Assembly: GCF_900116705.1 (NCBI RefSeq)
Contig: NZ_FPBP01000011.1
Coordinates: forward strand, 92,851 to 156,850
Length of the DNA: 64,000 nucleotides
Direction of reading: 5' to 3'
Source: Halomonas korlensis
GTDB lineage: Bacteria; Pseudomonadota; Gammaproteobacteria; Pseudomonadales; Halomonadaceae
Numbering within the stretch: the first letter of the stretch is position 1; every line of letters starts with the position of its first letter. The position numbers and the translations under genes were made by a program. Below are positions 27,119 through 36,428 of the stretch, piece by piece. The notes beneath the pieces are model-generated. The model had not been told where the DNA came from. It saw nothing but the letters and a program-made list of their open reading frames with translations, and did no database searches.

Positions 27119-27174
27119 CGAAAGGTAGGAGCCATGCCGGGCATGGGCCAGGCATGACTCCAGAGCATAACGGA

Positions 27175-27837
27175 TTACTCGTCGCTGCTCTTGCCTTCGG
27201 CTGATTCGTCGCCCTTGGCGGCCTCATCGCCTTCCTCGTCGTCTTCCTCGGCGCGCACCTTGGCCTTGGTGATGCTGAGCACGGCATTATCGTGGTCTTC
27301 ACCATGGGTCAGGTCGACCAGGGTCACGCCGGCCGGCACCTTCAGGTCGGACAGGTGCAGGGTGGAGCCAATCTCGAGCTCGGAGATGTCGACTTCCAGG
27401 TAGTCGGGCAGGTCCTTGGGCAGGCAGCTGATCTGCACATCGTTGGAGAGGATGTGCAGCTCGCCGTCATCATCCTTGATGGCCTTGCAGGCTTCCTCGC
27501 CAACCACATGCAGCGGCACATTGAGGGTGATTTCGTGGGTCGCATCGACGCGCAGGAAATCGGCATGCGTCACCAGCGGCTTGAAGGGATGACGCTGGAG
27601 GTCGCGAACCACGACCTGCTGCGACTTGCCGTCCAGCTGCACGGTGATCACCGAGGAGAAGAAGGACTCTTCCTCGATGGCCTTGTAGAAGCTGGTCTTC
27701 TCGACGGAGATGGGCTCGGGAGCCTGCTCACCACCGTAGATGATGGCCGGCACTTGCTCGTTCGCACGACGCAGGCGGCGGCTCGCACCTTTCCCCAGGT
27801 CATTGCGAACTGTGGCGTTAAGAATAAAATCTGACAT
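27175..27837 (-). CDS. rplY: Ribosomal protein L25, long (Ctc/TL5) form
   Basis: A 220-residue 5S-rRNA-binding ribosomal protein. The N-terminal L25 domain includes [13 protein letters not shown] and PAIIYGG. It is joined to a TL5/Ctc C-terminal beta domain ([20 protein letters not shown]). The tail is very acidic ([16 protein letters not shown]), fitting a halophile. The ATG at 27837 gives the conserved [11 protein letters not shown] N-terminus; an in-frame start at 27852 adds five residues. Lies between prs and pth, the usual gammaproteobacterial order. Confidence 0.95.
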   Translation of the reverse strand: MSDFILNATVRNDLGKGASRRLRRANEQVPAIIYGGEQAPEPISVEKTSFYKAIEEESFFSSVITVQLDGKSQQVVVRDLQRHPFKPLVTHADFLRVDATHEITLNVPLHVVGEEACKAIKDDDGELHILSNDVQISCLPKDLPDYLEVDISELEIGSTLHLSDLKVPAGVTLVDLTHGEDHDNAVLSITKAKVRAEEDDEEGDEAAKGDESAEGKSSDE

Positions 27838-27863
27838 GGATTGGAACCTCATGGGTTGAGCAA

Positions 27864-27897
27864 GAAAACGCCATCCCCGCGACCAGGCGATGGCGCT
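27864..27897 (-). terminator. Terminator between prs and rplY
   Basis: On the minus strand CGCCATC pairs with GATGGCG, with a G+C-rich inner part, and is followed by TTTTCTTG. It lies about 70 bases after the prs stop and about 30 bases before the rplY start. Confidence 0.7.
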
Positions 27898-27966
27898 TTC
27901 GTAATCCCGGCAAGACCGGGGGCGTCGTCGTGCCTGTTTCAGTGAAGCGATTTCAGTGACGCGTCT

Positions 27967-28908
27967 TCAGTGGAACATGGCGCTGACGGATTCCTCATTG
28001 CTGACCCGGCGGATCGCTTCGGCGATCAGCCCGGCCACGCTGAGCTGGCGAATCTTGCCGCTGCGACGGGCAACGTCTGACAGCGGAATGGTGTCGGTGA
28101 CGACGACCTCGTCGAGCACCGAGCCGGAAATATTGTCGACTGCCGGACCCGAAAGGATCGGATGGGTGGCATAGGCCACCACGCGACAGGCGCCGTGGGC
28201 CTTGAGGGCCTCGCCGGCCTTGCACAGCGTGCCGGCGGTATCGATCATGTCGTCGACCACGACGCAGTTGCGTCCTTCGATCTCGCCGATGATATGCATC
28301 ACCTGCGCCTGATTGGACTGCGGGCGGCGCTTGTCGATGATGGCCAGATCGGCATTGAGCTGCTTGGCGATGGCGCGAGCCCGCACCACGCCCCCAACGT
28401 CCGGCGATACTACCACCAGATCCTCGTAATTCTGGCGCTCGATGTCGTCGAGCAGAATCGGCGAGCCGTAGACGTTATCCACCGGGACATCGAAGAAACC
28501 CTGAATCTGATCGGCGTGCAGGTCCATGGTCATCACCCGGTCGACGCCGGCCTTGACCAGCATGTCGGCGACGATCTTGGCGGAGATGGGCACCCGGGCC
28601 GAGCGTACCCGGCGGTCCTGACGGGCGTAGCCGAAGTAGGGCACCACCGCGGTGATCCGCGTGGCCGAGGCCCGGCGCAGGGCGTCGACCATCAGGATCA
28701 GTTCCATCAGGTTATCGTTGGTCGGTGCACAGGTGGACTGGAGGAGAAACACATCCTTGCCGCGCACGTTCTCGTTGATCTCGACCGCGACCTCTCCGTC
28801 GCTGAACTGGCCGACCGTGGCATTGCCCAGACGGCTGTCCAGACTCTCCGCCACCTTCTGCGCCAGTTCGGGATTGGCGTTCCCGGCGAAAACCATCAAT
28901 TTTGACAC
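27967..28908 (-). CDS. prs: Ribose-phosphate pyrophosphokinase (PRPP synthetase)
   Basis: Prs makes PRPP from ribose-5-phosphate and ATP for nucleotide, His and Trp synthesis. The 313-residue protein aligns with E. coli Prs almost throughout: [61 protein letters not shown] and the PRPP loop [11 protein letters not shown]. The start is GTG at 28908 with AGGTGG upstream; ATG at 28896 is an alternative. In-frame sequence further upstream overlaps ispE-side DNA and does not resemble the family. Confidence 0.96.
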   Translation of the reverse strand: MSKLMVFAGNANPELAQKVAESLDSRLGNATVGQFSDGEVAVEINENVRGKDVFLLQSTCAPTNDNLMELILMVDALRRASATRITAVVPYFGYARQDRRVRSARVPISAKIVADMLVKAGVDRVMTMDLHADQIQGFFDVPVDNVYGSPILLDDIERQNYEDLVVVSPDVGGVVRARAIAKQLNADLAIIDKRRPQSNQAQVMHIIGEIEGRNCVVVDDMIDTAGTLCKAGEALKAHGACRVVAYATHPILSGPAVDNISGSVLDEVVVTDTIPLSDVARRSGKIRQLSVAGLIAEAIRRVSNEESVSAMFH

Positions 28909-28991
28909 GTGCAGCCACCTTTGCAGTGTTGGGTCTCGGGATGGGGGGTCGACTGCCCCGGCCGGGACGCGATGCTTGTCGACCCAGCACG

Positions 28992-29870
28992 TCATGAAGC
29001 CAGCACATCATGAGCCAGAACATCATGAAGAGGGGAGCGGTTCAGACCTCGTGCCTTGAAGGCGAGCCAGTGACGGGACGCCTCGGCCTGGAGGCCATCG
29101 GCCTGCGCTTCACTTTCCAGGCTTGCGACGACGCAGGCACCGGTGCCGGTGAGCATCGACGGCGCGCGACCCGACAGCCAGTCGAACACGCTCTCTACCT
29201 CCGGGTAGAGGTGGCGTACCGTCGACTCGCAATCATTGCGCCAACTCGTCGCTCCCCCCTGCAGTGCGCGCGCCATGGTAATCGGGGGGGTGTTGCGTGT
29301 CAATTGGGCGGCTCCGAACACCGCCGGGGTGGATACCGCGATGCCGGGATGAATCACCACGAACCAGGGGGTATCGAGCTCGACGGGGGTCAAGCGCTCG
29401 CCGATGCCCTCGGCCCAGGCGGCATGACCCTTCACGAAGACCGGCACGTCGGCGCCGAGGGTCAGGCCCAGCGCGGCGAGCCGCTCCAGCCCGAGACCCA
29501 GCCCCCACAGCGCATCGAGGCCAAGCAGGGTCGTGGCGGCGTCCGAGCTGCCACCGCCCAGGCCGCCACCCTGCGGAAGGCGCTTGTCGAGATGAATGTT
29601 GACGCCCTGCGTGCAGCCCGTCGCTGCCTGCAGCTGACGGGCTGCCTTCATGACCAGGTTGTCCTCGAGGGGGATATCGTCCAGGTACGGCGTCAGGCCG
29701 ACCTCGCTGTCATCTCGGCGCTCGAACGTCAGGTGATCGCCGACATCGAGAAACTGGAACAGCGTCTGCAGCTCATGGTAGCCATCCAGCCGCCGGCCGG
29801 TGATGTGCAGCAGTCGGTTGAGCTTGCCGGGTGCCGGCAGCACCAGGCGGTCGGGCGTCGGGCTATTCAT
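28992..29870 (-). CDS. ispE: 4-diphosphocytidyl-2-C-methyl-D-erythritol kinase
   Basis: IspE phosphorylates CDP-methylerythritol in the MEP isoprenoid pathway. The 292-residue GHMP kinase has [19 protein letters not shown] near its N-terminus and the ATP motif [16 protein letters not shown]. It also has a GHMP C-terminal region with [14 protein letters not shown] at 29870 gives the expected N-terminus eight bases after the lolB stop; ATG at 29888 would overlap lolB. Upstream open frame to 30089 is shadow of lolB. Order lolB-ispE-prs matches other gammaproteobacteria. Confidence 0.94.
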   Translation of the reverse strand: MNSPTPDRLVLPAPGKLNRLLHITGRRLDGYHELQTLFQFLDVGDHLTFERRDDSEVGLTPYLDDIPLEDNLVMKAARQLQAATGCTQGVNIHLDKRLPQGGGLGGGSSDAATTLLGLDALWGLGLGLERLAALGLTLGADVPVFVKGHAAWAEGIGERLTPVELDTPWFVVIHPGIAVSTPAVFGAAQLTRNTPPITMARALQGGATSWRNDCESTVRHLYPEVESVFDWLSGRAPSMLTGTGACVVASLESEAQADGLQAEASRHWLAFKARGLNRSPLHDVLAHDVLAS

Positions 29871-29877
29871 CGTTGCT

Positions 29878-30534
29878 TTAGTCTTCATCGAGCTGGGGCT
29901 GCCAGTCGGTGACGACCAGGACGACGCGCAGCTCGTCGTATTCCATGACCAGGCGGCGCGGCAGCCAGAGGCCTTCCACGCGCATCCAGTCACGGTAGTC
30001 GATGGTCCAGCCATCCTGGTGCAGGGTGGCGGGGAAGCCCAGTGCATCCTTCTCGAGACGATGCTCGCTCTGCTCAGCGGGCAGGCCACGAATCCAGTCG
30101 GACAGCGAGCTGACCGGTAGCGACCAGCCCAGCTGCTCTTCCATCAGCGCCTCGGGGGTCTCGGCCTCGAAACGCCCCTCCGCCGTGGACAGCGAGAAGC
30201 GTCCCTCGCGTCCTTCCAGGGTGCTGCGGCCGCTGCCGAAGGGGCCGCTGATCAGCAGTCGGTAATAGTGAGAGGTCTGGTTCCAGTCGAGATTGGCGCT
30301 GGTGGCGTCCTCGGGGGTTCGCAGGCTGGCCTTGCCGATCAGGACCCAGGTGTCCAGAGCCTCAAGCCGGTCTTTCTGAGCGCTCCACTGACCGCTGGCT
30401 CGCTCGCCTCCCGGGGCGGGCGCTCGGCCGGCACAGCCGGCGAGCAGGGCAACGATCAACAGTACGATGAGCGGTTTTACCGTGGGGGAGGGCATGCGTG
30501 GCGTGACGAAGGACATGGAGCGTTCTCGGGTCAT
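29878..30534 (-). CDS. lolB: Outer-membrane lipoprotein insertion protein LolB
   Basis: LolB receives lipoproteins from LolA and inserts them into the outer membrane. Its own lipoprotein signal has the lipobox LLAGC, so Cys about 34 is lipidated. The mature part shows LolB features (WVLIGKASLRTPEDATSANLDW, and the beta-rich WTIDYRDWMRVEGLWLPRRL region). The start is unclear: ATGs at 30534, 30516 and 30495 are in frame and all give a usable signal peptide. It begins 11 bases after the stop of the TPR lipoprotein gene. Confidence 0.92.
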   Translation of the reverse strand: MTRERSMSFVTPRMPSPTVKPLIVLLIVALLAGCAGRAPAPGGERASGQWSAQKDRLEALDTWVLIGKASLRTPEDATSANLDWNQTSHYYRLLISGPFGSGRSTLEGREGRFSLSTAEGRFEAETPEALMEEQLGWSLPVSSLSDWIRGLPAEQSEHRLEKDALGFPATLHQDGWTIDYRDWMRVEGLWLPRRLVMEYDELRVVLVVTDWQPQLDED

Positions 30535-30544
30535 GGGTGGTGGG

Positions 30545-32320
30545 TCAGCGAGGTGCTAGCGACAACTCGGGTAGGCGTTCCAGAAGCTCTTCGAGTGCCG
30601 GGCGCTCCTCGAAGCGCTGGAGAGCCGCGCGCAACAGCTCGCGGGCCTCGTCGCGTTGCTCGAGGGCCCAGAGCACCTCGATCAGATGTGCCGCGATCTC
30701 CTGGTCGGGCATCGCCGCCCAGGCGCGCTGCAGCCAGGGAAGGGCCTGCTCGGTATCGCCCTGGCGAAAGCGGATCCAGCCCATGCTGTCGAGAATGGCT
30801 GGATTGTCGGGTTCCAGCTCGTGGGCGCGCTCGATCATGTCGCGCGCCCCTTCAAGGCGCGATTCGCGTCCCAGCTCGGCCAGGGTGTACCCCAGCGCAT
30901 TAAGTGCCGCTGCGTTATCGGGGTTACGCTCGATGATGCGCTCGAGATCGCGTTCCATGGCCTCGACATCGCCGGCGTTGTACGCCCGCATGGCGCGCAG
31001 ATAGAGCAACTGCTCGTCGTTGGGGGTGCGTGACAGCTCCTGCTCGATCAGGGCATCGGCCTGATCGACAAGGCCTTGCTGGTCAAGCAGCTCCACCTCG
31101 AGCGAGACCAGGTCGGTGAAAGCGTCGTCATGGCGGAGGCGTTCGATGCGCAGGAAGGTACGGGCATCCGCCAGGCGACCATCCTCGATCAGCATGCGAG
31201 CGGCGCGCAGGCGGGCCGGCATGAACTCTTCCCCGGCGCCCACCTGCCGATAATAGAGCAGAGCGTTGTCGATCTCGCCCTGCGATTCGGCGATGGCGCC
31301 AAGCAGGTAAAAGGTCAACGGTGGTGTGTCGGTCTCGCCCACCAGCGGCAGCAGTAGGCGGCGTGCAGGCTTGGGGAGCCCTTCGTCAAGATAGAGCTGG
31401 GCGAGGGCAAGGCGCAGGCCTTCGTCGCCTGCGTGCTCGTCGAGCAGGGCATCGGTCTGTGCCTCGGCGGCGGCGACATTGCCCAGGCGCAGCTCCGACT
31501 GGGCCAGCAGCAGGATAAAGCGGGCGTCGCCCGGCGCCACGGTCAGGCCGCGACGGGCGGCATCGCGGGCCTTGGCGTGGTCGCCGGCTTGCTGGGCGAG
31601 CTGGGCGCGGGTCAGCCACAGCGCTGGCAGTTCAGGCGAGAGTTGCGTGAGCCGGTCGAGTCGACGCGAGGCCGAGGCGTTGTCGCCCACGGCGACTTCG
31701 AGCATCGCCGTGGCGAGCTCGGCCTGGTGGGGCACAGGAGAGGCGGTCGCATCCCGACTGGCCAGGTGAGCGTGCATCCGCTCGAGCAGCGGTGCCGGAT
31801 CGGCGCCCCCGGCGAGGGCGCTTTCGACGAAGGCAACGAGTTCGCCCTGGCCCCCGAGGTCGACCAGGCGCAGCCGCTGGTCCAGTGCCGTTAGCCAGTC
31901 GCCCTGCTGCACGGCGAGGCTGGCCAGCAATCTGGCGGGCTCCTCCGACTCAGGCGCCATGGCCTGCCAGCGCTGGGCGGTGTCGGCCAGCAGTTGTGCG
32001 TCGTTGCTGAAACGGGCGGCCAGCGCGGCTCGTTCGATCAGTTCCACCGAGTCGTAACGCTCGGCGCCTTCCAGATAGCCCTGAGTGGCACGATGGTAAT
32101 CGCCGCGCTGGCCGGCGATCTCGGCGGTCATCAGCCCGGCGAGCCCCTGGGCATCCAGGCCACGCCGGATGGGCGGGGCGCTTGCCATGGGGTCGTCCTC
32201 CGGCAGCATGCCGGGCGCGCTGGAAGGCAGTACCTGGCAGCCGGCGAGCAGGGCGGCAAGCGTCAGCGGCGTCAGGACATGGCGGGCCAGCGGGTGAGGA
32301 AGCATTAATGCAAATGGCAT
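30545..32320 (-). CDS. Large TPR-repeat lipoprotein
   Basis: A 591-residue protein with a lipoprotein signal (lipobox LLAGC near residue 28) and many tetratricopeptide units; clear ones include AALNALGYTLAELGR and PAILDSMGWIRFRQGD near the C-terminus. Genes for such proteins often sit upstream of lolB and opposite hemA in gammaproteobacteria. TPRs are protein-binding scaffolds, so a role in envelope assembly is plausible but not shown. ATG at 32320 is preferred; 32377 extends toward the hemA promoter and 32305 shortens the signal. The product is probably outer-membrane attached: Gln rather than Asp follows the lipid Cys, so the inner-membrane retention signal is absent. Confidence 0.85.
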   Translation of the reverse strand: MPFALMLPHPLARHVLTPLTLAALLAGCQVLPSSAPGMLPEDDPMASAPPIRRGLDAQGLAGLMTAEIAGQRGDYHRATQGYLEGAERYDSVELIERAALAARFSNDAQLLADTAQRWQAMAPESEEPARLLASLAVQQGDWLTALDQRLRLVDLGGQGELVAFVESALAGGADPAPLLERMHAHLASRDATASPVPHQAELATAMLEVAVGDNASASRRLDRLTQLSPELPALWLTRAQLAQQAGDHAKARDAARRGLTVAPGDARFILLLAQSELRLGNVAAAEAQTDALLDEHAGDEGLRLALAQLYLDEGLPKPARRLLLPLVGETDTPPLTFYLLGAIAESQGEIDNALLYYRQVGAGEEFMPARLRAARMLIEDGRLADARTFLRIERLRHDDAFTDLVSLEVELLDQQGLVDQADALIEQELSRTPNDEQLLYLRAMRAYNAGDVEAMERDLERIIERNPDNAAALNALGYTLAELGRESRLEGARDMIERAHELEPDNPAILDSMGWIRFRQGDTEQALPWLQRAWAAMPDQEIAAHLIEVLWALEQRDEARELLRAALQRFEERPALEELLERLPELSLAPR

Positions 32321-32493
32321 GCGGGTCTCGTTCAAAATGCCGAGCGGCCAGCATAACGGCTCGGCCTTCCCGGGCAAAGCGCCCGATCAGGCCATGGCGC
32401 CTCGCGGCCTCGTGCTGTGTTAGAATCTTGCGCTCCGAAAGCCGGGTGGCACAGCACCCGAGCGCCGTTTACCTGAGTGAAGACGCCGACTGC

Positions 32494-33762
32494 ATGACGC
32501 TGCTTGCCCTGGGAATCAATCACCGAACCGCCACCGTGGAGGTGCGCGAACAGGTCGCCTTTTCGCCCGCTCAGCTTGCGGCGGCGCTGGGGGAGCTGCG
32601 CGGCCTGCCCGAGATCAAGGAGGCGGCAGTCCTCTCGACCTGCAATCGCACCGAACTCTACTGCATCGCCGATGCCAATGGTGAGCAGGTGATACTCGAC
32701 TGGTTGGGGCGTTACCACGGTCTGCAGCCGGAGGAGCTGATCCGCTGTGCCTACCATTATCTGGAAAACGATGCTGCCCGGCACCTGATGCGCGTAGCGG
32801 TCGGCCTCGATTCCATGGTGCTCGGCGAGCCGCAGATCCTCGGCCAGCTCAAGGACGCCTACCAGAGCGCGCGCGAGGCCAAGGGACTGGGTGGCGAGCT
32901 GGAGCGTCTCTTTCAGCACACCTTCGCGGTGGCCAAGCAAGTACGCACCGAGACCGGCATCGGGCGCAACCCGGTGTCGGTGGCCTATGCAGCGGTCAGC
33001 CTGGCCAGCCGCATCTTCGGTGACTTCGGCCGCTCTCGGGCCCTGCTGATCGGCGCCGGCGAAACTATCGAGCTGGTGGCCCGCCATCTTCATGAAGCCG
33101 GCGTACGCCAGTTGACCGTCGCCAATCGCACCCGGGAGCGCGCCGAGCTGCTCGCCGGCCCTCTGGGCGGCCGCGCCGTGACCTTGAACGAGATTCCCGA
33201 TGCCCTGGTCGAGGCCGACATCGTCATCTCCTCGACGGCGGCCCCCCTGCCGATCCTCGGCAAGGGCATGGTCGAGCGGGCCCTGAAGAAGCGCCGTCAT
33301 CGCCCCATCTTCATGGTCGATATCGCCGTGCCGCGCGATATCGAACCCGAGGTCGGGGAGCTCAGCGATGTCTTCCTTTATACCGTCGATGATCTCGAGG
33401 AGGTGATCGACGAGAATCGCCGTCATCGCCAGGTCGCCGCCGACCAGGCCGAGGCGCTGATCGAGCACGGCGTGGAGGCCTGGCAGCACGAACGACGCAT
33501 TCGCGGCGGCGGCGAGCTGATCCGTGATTTCCGCGCGCACTGCCAGTCGCTGCGCGAGCTTTCCGAGCGACAGGCGCTAGCGCAACTCGCGCGCGGCGAT
33601 GACCCGGAAGAAGTGGTTCGGCGTCTGGCCCACCAGCTCACCAACCGCCTGTTACACAGCCCCACGGTGGCGCTTCGCGAGGCGGCCTCCGCCGAACGGC
33701 ACGACCTGCTCGATGCCGCCGCGACCCTGCTGCTCGACAGTTCACCCGACAAGTCCCGATAG
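32494..33762 (+). CDS. hemA: Glutamyl-tRNA reductase
   Basis: HemA converts glutamyl-tRNA to glutamate-1-semialdehyde, the first step of tetrapyrrole synthesis by the C5 route. The 422-residue protein has LALGINHRTA, STCNRTELYC with catalytic Cys50, LGEPQILGQLKDAY, and the NADPH domain LLIGAGETIELVARHL. The ATG at 32494 gives the conserved N-terminus; the frame is open upstream only as a shadow. It is the first gene of hemA-prfA-prmC and divergent from the TPR lipoprotein gene. TAGAAT at 32421-32426 may be a -10 element, but no good -35 accompanies it. Confidence 0.95.
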   Translation: MTLLALGINHRTATVEVREQVAFSPAQLAAALGELRGLPEIKEAAVLSTCNRTELYCIADANGEQVILDWLGRYHGLQPEELIRCAYHYLENDAARHLMRVAVGLDSMVLGEPQILGQLKDAYQSAREAKGLGGELERLFQHTFAVAKQVRTETGIGRNPVSVAYAAVSLASRIFGDFGRSRALLIGAGETIELVARHLHEAGVRQLTVANRTRERAELLAGPLGGRAVTLNEIPDALVEADIVISSTAAPLPILGKGMVERALKKRRHRPIFMVDIAVPRDIEPEVGELSDVFLYTVDDLEEVIDENRRHRQVAADQAEALIEHGVEAWQHERRIRGGGELIRDFRAHCQSLRELSERQALAQLARGDDPEEVVRRLAHQLTNRLLHSPTVALREAASAERHDLLDAAATLLLDSSPDKSR

Positions 33763-33771
33763 GATGTGCCG

Positions 33772-34863
33772 ATGAAAGCTTCCCTGCGTCAGCGCCTCGA
33801 TGCCTTCACCGAGCGCTTCGAGGAGCTCTCCGCGCTGCTGGCGGACCCCGAGATAATCGGCGACCAGCGACGTTTTCGCGACTATTCCCGCGAGTATGCC
33901 GAGCTGGAGGCGTTGGTCGAGGCCTGGCAGGATTATCGGCGCATCGAGGCCGATATCGCTTCCGCCTCACAGCTCACCGATGACCGCGATGCCGAGATGC
34001 GCGAGCTGGCCGAAATGGAGCTCGCCGACGGACGCGAGCGGCTGGCGGATACGGAAACCCGTCTCAAACAGCTGCTGGTGCCGCGGGACCCCGACGACCG
34101 TCGCAATGTCTTTCTCGAGGTGCGGGCCGGCACCGGCGGCGATGAGGCAGCGCTGTTCGCCGGCGACCTGTTCCGGATGTACTCCCGCTACGCCGAGCAG
34201 CAAGGCTGGAAAGTCGAGATCGTCAGCGTCAGCCACGGCGAGCAGGGCGGCTACAAGGAGATCATCTTGCGCATCAAGGGCGAGGACGTCTATGCGCGTC
34301 TCAAGTTCGAATCCGGCGCCCATCGGGTGCAGCGAGTACCGGCCACCGAGTCCCAGGGCCGCATTCACACCTCGGCCTGTACCGTGGCAGTGATGCCCGA
34401 GGTCGATGAGGTGGGTGACATCACCATCGATGCCAACGACCTGCGGGTGGATACCTTTCGCTCCAGCGGAGCGGGTGGCCAGCACGTCAATACCACCGAT
34501 TCGGCGATTCGCCTGACCCACCTGCCCAGCGGCGTGGTGGTGGAGTGCCAGGAGGAGCGCAGCCAGCACAAGAACCGCGCCAAGGCGATGTCGCTGCTGG
34601 CCGCGCGCCTGAAACAGGTGGCCGTGGCTGGCCAGCGCCAGCAGCAGGCGGACTTTCGTCGCTCGCTGGTCGGTTCCGGCGATCGCAGCGAGCGCATCCG
34701 CACCTACAACTTTCCCCAGGGGCGGGTGACCGATCACCGCATCAACCTGACCCTCTACAAGCTGGGTGATGTGATTTCCGGCGAGCACCTCGACGAGGTG
34801 ATCGAGCCGTTGATCCATGAGTACCAGGCCGAACAGCTCGCGGCGCTCCAACAGGAATCATGA
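33772..34863 (+). CDS. prfA: Peptide chain release factor 1
   Basis: RF1 ends translation at UAA and UAG. The 363-residue protein has the GGQ motif at residues 235-237 in [20 protein letters not shown] and the [14 protein letters not shown] block near residue 122. The ATG at 33772 is ten bases after the hemA stop with AGGATG upstream. Its own stop is TGA, which RF2 reads and RF1 does not. The last 12 bases of the gene are repeated 20 bases further on at the prmC start. Confidence 0.95.
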   Translation: MKASLRQRLDAFTERFEELSALLADPEIIGDQRRFRDYSREYAELEALVEAWQDYRRIEADIASASQLTDDRDAEMRELAEMELADGRERLADTETRLKQLLVPRDPDDRRNVFLEVRAGTGGDEAALFAGDLFRMYSRYAEQQGWKVEIVSVSHGEQGGYKEIILRIKGEDVYARLKFESGAHRVQRVPATESQGRIHTSACTVAVMPEVDEVGDITIDANDLRVDTFRSSGAGGQHVNTTDSAIRLTHLPSGVVVECQEERSQHKNRAKAMSLLAARLKQVAVAGQRQQQADFRRSLVGSGDRSERIRTYNFPQGRVTDHRINLTLYKLGDVISGEHLDEVIEPLIHEYQAEQLAALQQES

Positions 34864-34883
34864 GGTACGAGCAGGAATCATGA
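34852..34883 (+). repeat. 12-bp direct repeat covering the prfA stop and the prmC start
   Basis: CAGGAATCATGA occurs at 34852-34863 and again at 34872-34883, a 20-base period. Each copy contains a ribosome-binding-like AGGA, an ATG and a TGA. The first copy starts a seven-codon open frame (residues MRYEQES, ATG at 34860) whose TGA stop is the TGA of the second copy and overlaps the prmC ATG. Confidence 0.85.
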
Positions 34884-35734
34884 TGCGGGTTGATCAGTTG
34901 CTGGCCCAGGCATCGGCCAGGCTGGCCCGGGCCGGCTCCCCCAGCGCCCGGCTCGACGCCGAGCTCCTGCTCTGCCAGGTGCTGCAGGTCGATCGCACCT
35001 GGCTCTATACCTGGGGCGATCGCGACGTGGCGACCCTTGAGCGCGCGCGCTTCGAGGCGCTGGTGGCGGCCCGCGCGGCCGGTCAGCCGATCGCGCATCT
35101 CACCGGCGAGCGCGAGTTCTGGGGGCTGCCGCTGATGACCACCGCCGACACCCTGATTCCCCGGCCGGATACCGAAACCCTGGTGGAAGCGGCGCTGGAG
35201 CTCGCCGGGGGCGCGCCGGGCCGGCTGCTCGACCTGGGCACCGGCACCGGGGCGGTCGCCCTGGCCTTTGCCAGCGAGCGACCCGACTGGCACGTCACCG
35301 GCGTGGATATCCGTCCCGAGGCGGTGGCGCTGGCGAGGCGCAACGCCGAGCGGCTTGCCATCGCCAACGCCACGTTTTTCCGCAGCGATTGGTTCGCCGC
35401 CCTGAATGATGAGCCTGGCGACGCGCGATTCGCCCTGATTGTTTCCAACCCGCCCTACATCGCCGCCGACGATGCCCATCTGCAACGCGGCGACCTGCGC
35501 TTCGAGCCGCACAGCGCGCTGGTGGCGGGCGAGGGCGGGCTGGCCGATCTGCGTCATCTCGCCGGGCAGGCGCGACGCCATCTGCTTCCCGGTGGTTGGC
35601 TGCTGCTGGAGCATGGCTTCGACCAGGCGGGCCCGGTGCGCGAGGCCCTGGCCGCAGCGGGGCTGCTGGCGGTGCAGAGCCGGCTAGACCTGGCCGGGCA
35701 CGAGCGGGTCAGTCTGGGGCAGACGCCGCGTTGA
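34880..35734 (+). CDS. prmC: Release-factor glutamine N5-methyltransferase
   Basis: PrmC (HemK) methylates the GGQ glutamine of RF1 and RF2. The 284-residue protein has an N-terminal helical domain, a SAM-binding Rossmann domain (LLDLGTGTGAVALAFASE), and the substrate motif NPPY at residues 190-193. Two ATGs in a row, 34880 and 34883, are possible starts with AGGA upstream. The gene follows its substrate gene prfA, the usual order. The mini open frame before it (see repeat) could couple or tune its translation. Confidence 0.94.
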   Translation: MMRVDQLLAQASARLARAGSPSARLDAELLLCQVLQVDRTWLYTWGDRDVATLERARFEALVAARAAGQPIAHLTGEREFWGLPLMTTADTLIPRPDTETLVEAALELAGGAPGRLLDLGTGTGAVALAFASERPDWHVTGVDIRPEAVALARRNAERLAIANATFFRSDWFAALNDEPGDARFALIVSNPPYIAADDAHLQRGDLRFEPHSALVAGEGGLADLRHLAGQARRHLLPGGWLLLEHGFDQAGPVREALAAAGLLAVQSRLDLAGHERVSLGQTPR

Positions 35735-35919
35735 GCGCGACGCTGGAGCCGCGCGAGTGGCTGTGTTACACATGAGACGTAACCATCACGAGCAGTCGAA
35801 ACCACTCCTCGCCGTCTCGATGACGTGACTGAACATCAGATTGTCGCTATGGCACGGTGCATTTCAGTCGATTCCTCTGGCGGCCTTTACCAGCCCTCAT
35901 GACCGGCGTGCCAACGACA

Positions 35920-36420
35920 ATGAAAGCCAAGACTCGCTCGCTCGATCGCATCGATCTCAGCATTCTGCGATGCCTGCAGGAGAATGCGCGCATTTCCTAT
36001 GTCGACCTGGCCTCTCAGGTGGGTCTGTCTACCACGCCTTGTCTGGAACGGGTCAAGCGCCTGGAGCGGTCGGGGGTGATTCGCGGCTACAAGGCGCTGC
36101 TCGATCCCCGCGCCCTCAAGGCCAACCTGCTGGTGTTCGTGGAAGTGAGTCTCGAGACCCAGTCGCCGACGGTCTTCGACGAGTTTCGTCGCGCCGTGGC
36201 CACGCTGCCCCAGATTCAGGAATGCCACCTGGTCTCGGGTCAGTTCGACTACATCCTCAAGTGCCGTATTCCCGAGATGTCCGCCTATCGCCAGCTGCTC
36301 GGCGACGTGGTGCTGACATTGCCCGGCGTCAAGGAGTCGAAGAGCTATGTGGTCATGGAGGAGGTCAAGGAGGACTTTTCCCTGCCTGTGCCCGATATCG
36401 AGGAATTCAATGAGAAGTGA
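35920..36420 (+). CDS. Lrp/AsnC-family transcriptional regulator
   Basis: A 166-residue regulator very similar in layout to Lrp (164 residues). It has an N-terminal winged helix (LDRIDLSILRCLQENARISY, then LASQVGLSTTPCLERVKRLE) and a C-terminal RAM ligand domain (LVSGQFDYILKCRIPEMSAY). ATG at 35920 gives the Lrp-like N-terminus; ATGs at 35899 and 35857 are in frame. It lies between prmC and moeB, genes that adjoin in many relatives. It ends 8 bases before the moeB start. It may be the global Lrp or a local amino-acid-responsive regulator. Confidence 0.88.
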   Translation: MKAKTRSLDRIDLSILRCLQENARISYVDLASQVGLSTTPCLERVKRLERSGVIRGYKALLDPRALKANLLVFVEVSLETQSPTVFDEFRRAVATLPQIQECHLVSGQFDYILKCRIPEMSAYRQLLGDVVLTLPGVKESKSYVVMEEVKEDFSLPVPDIEEFNEK

Positions 36421-36428
36421 GCGCGACC

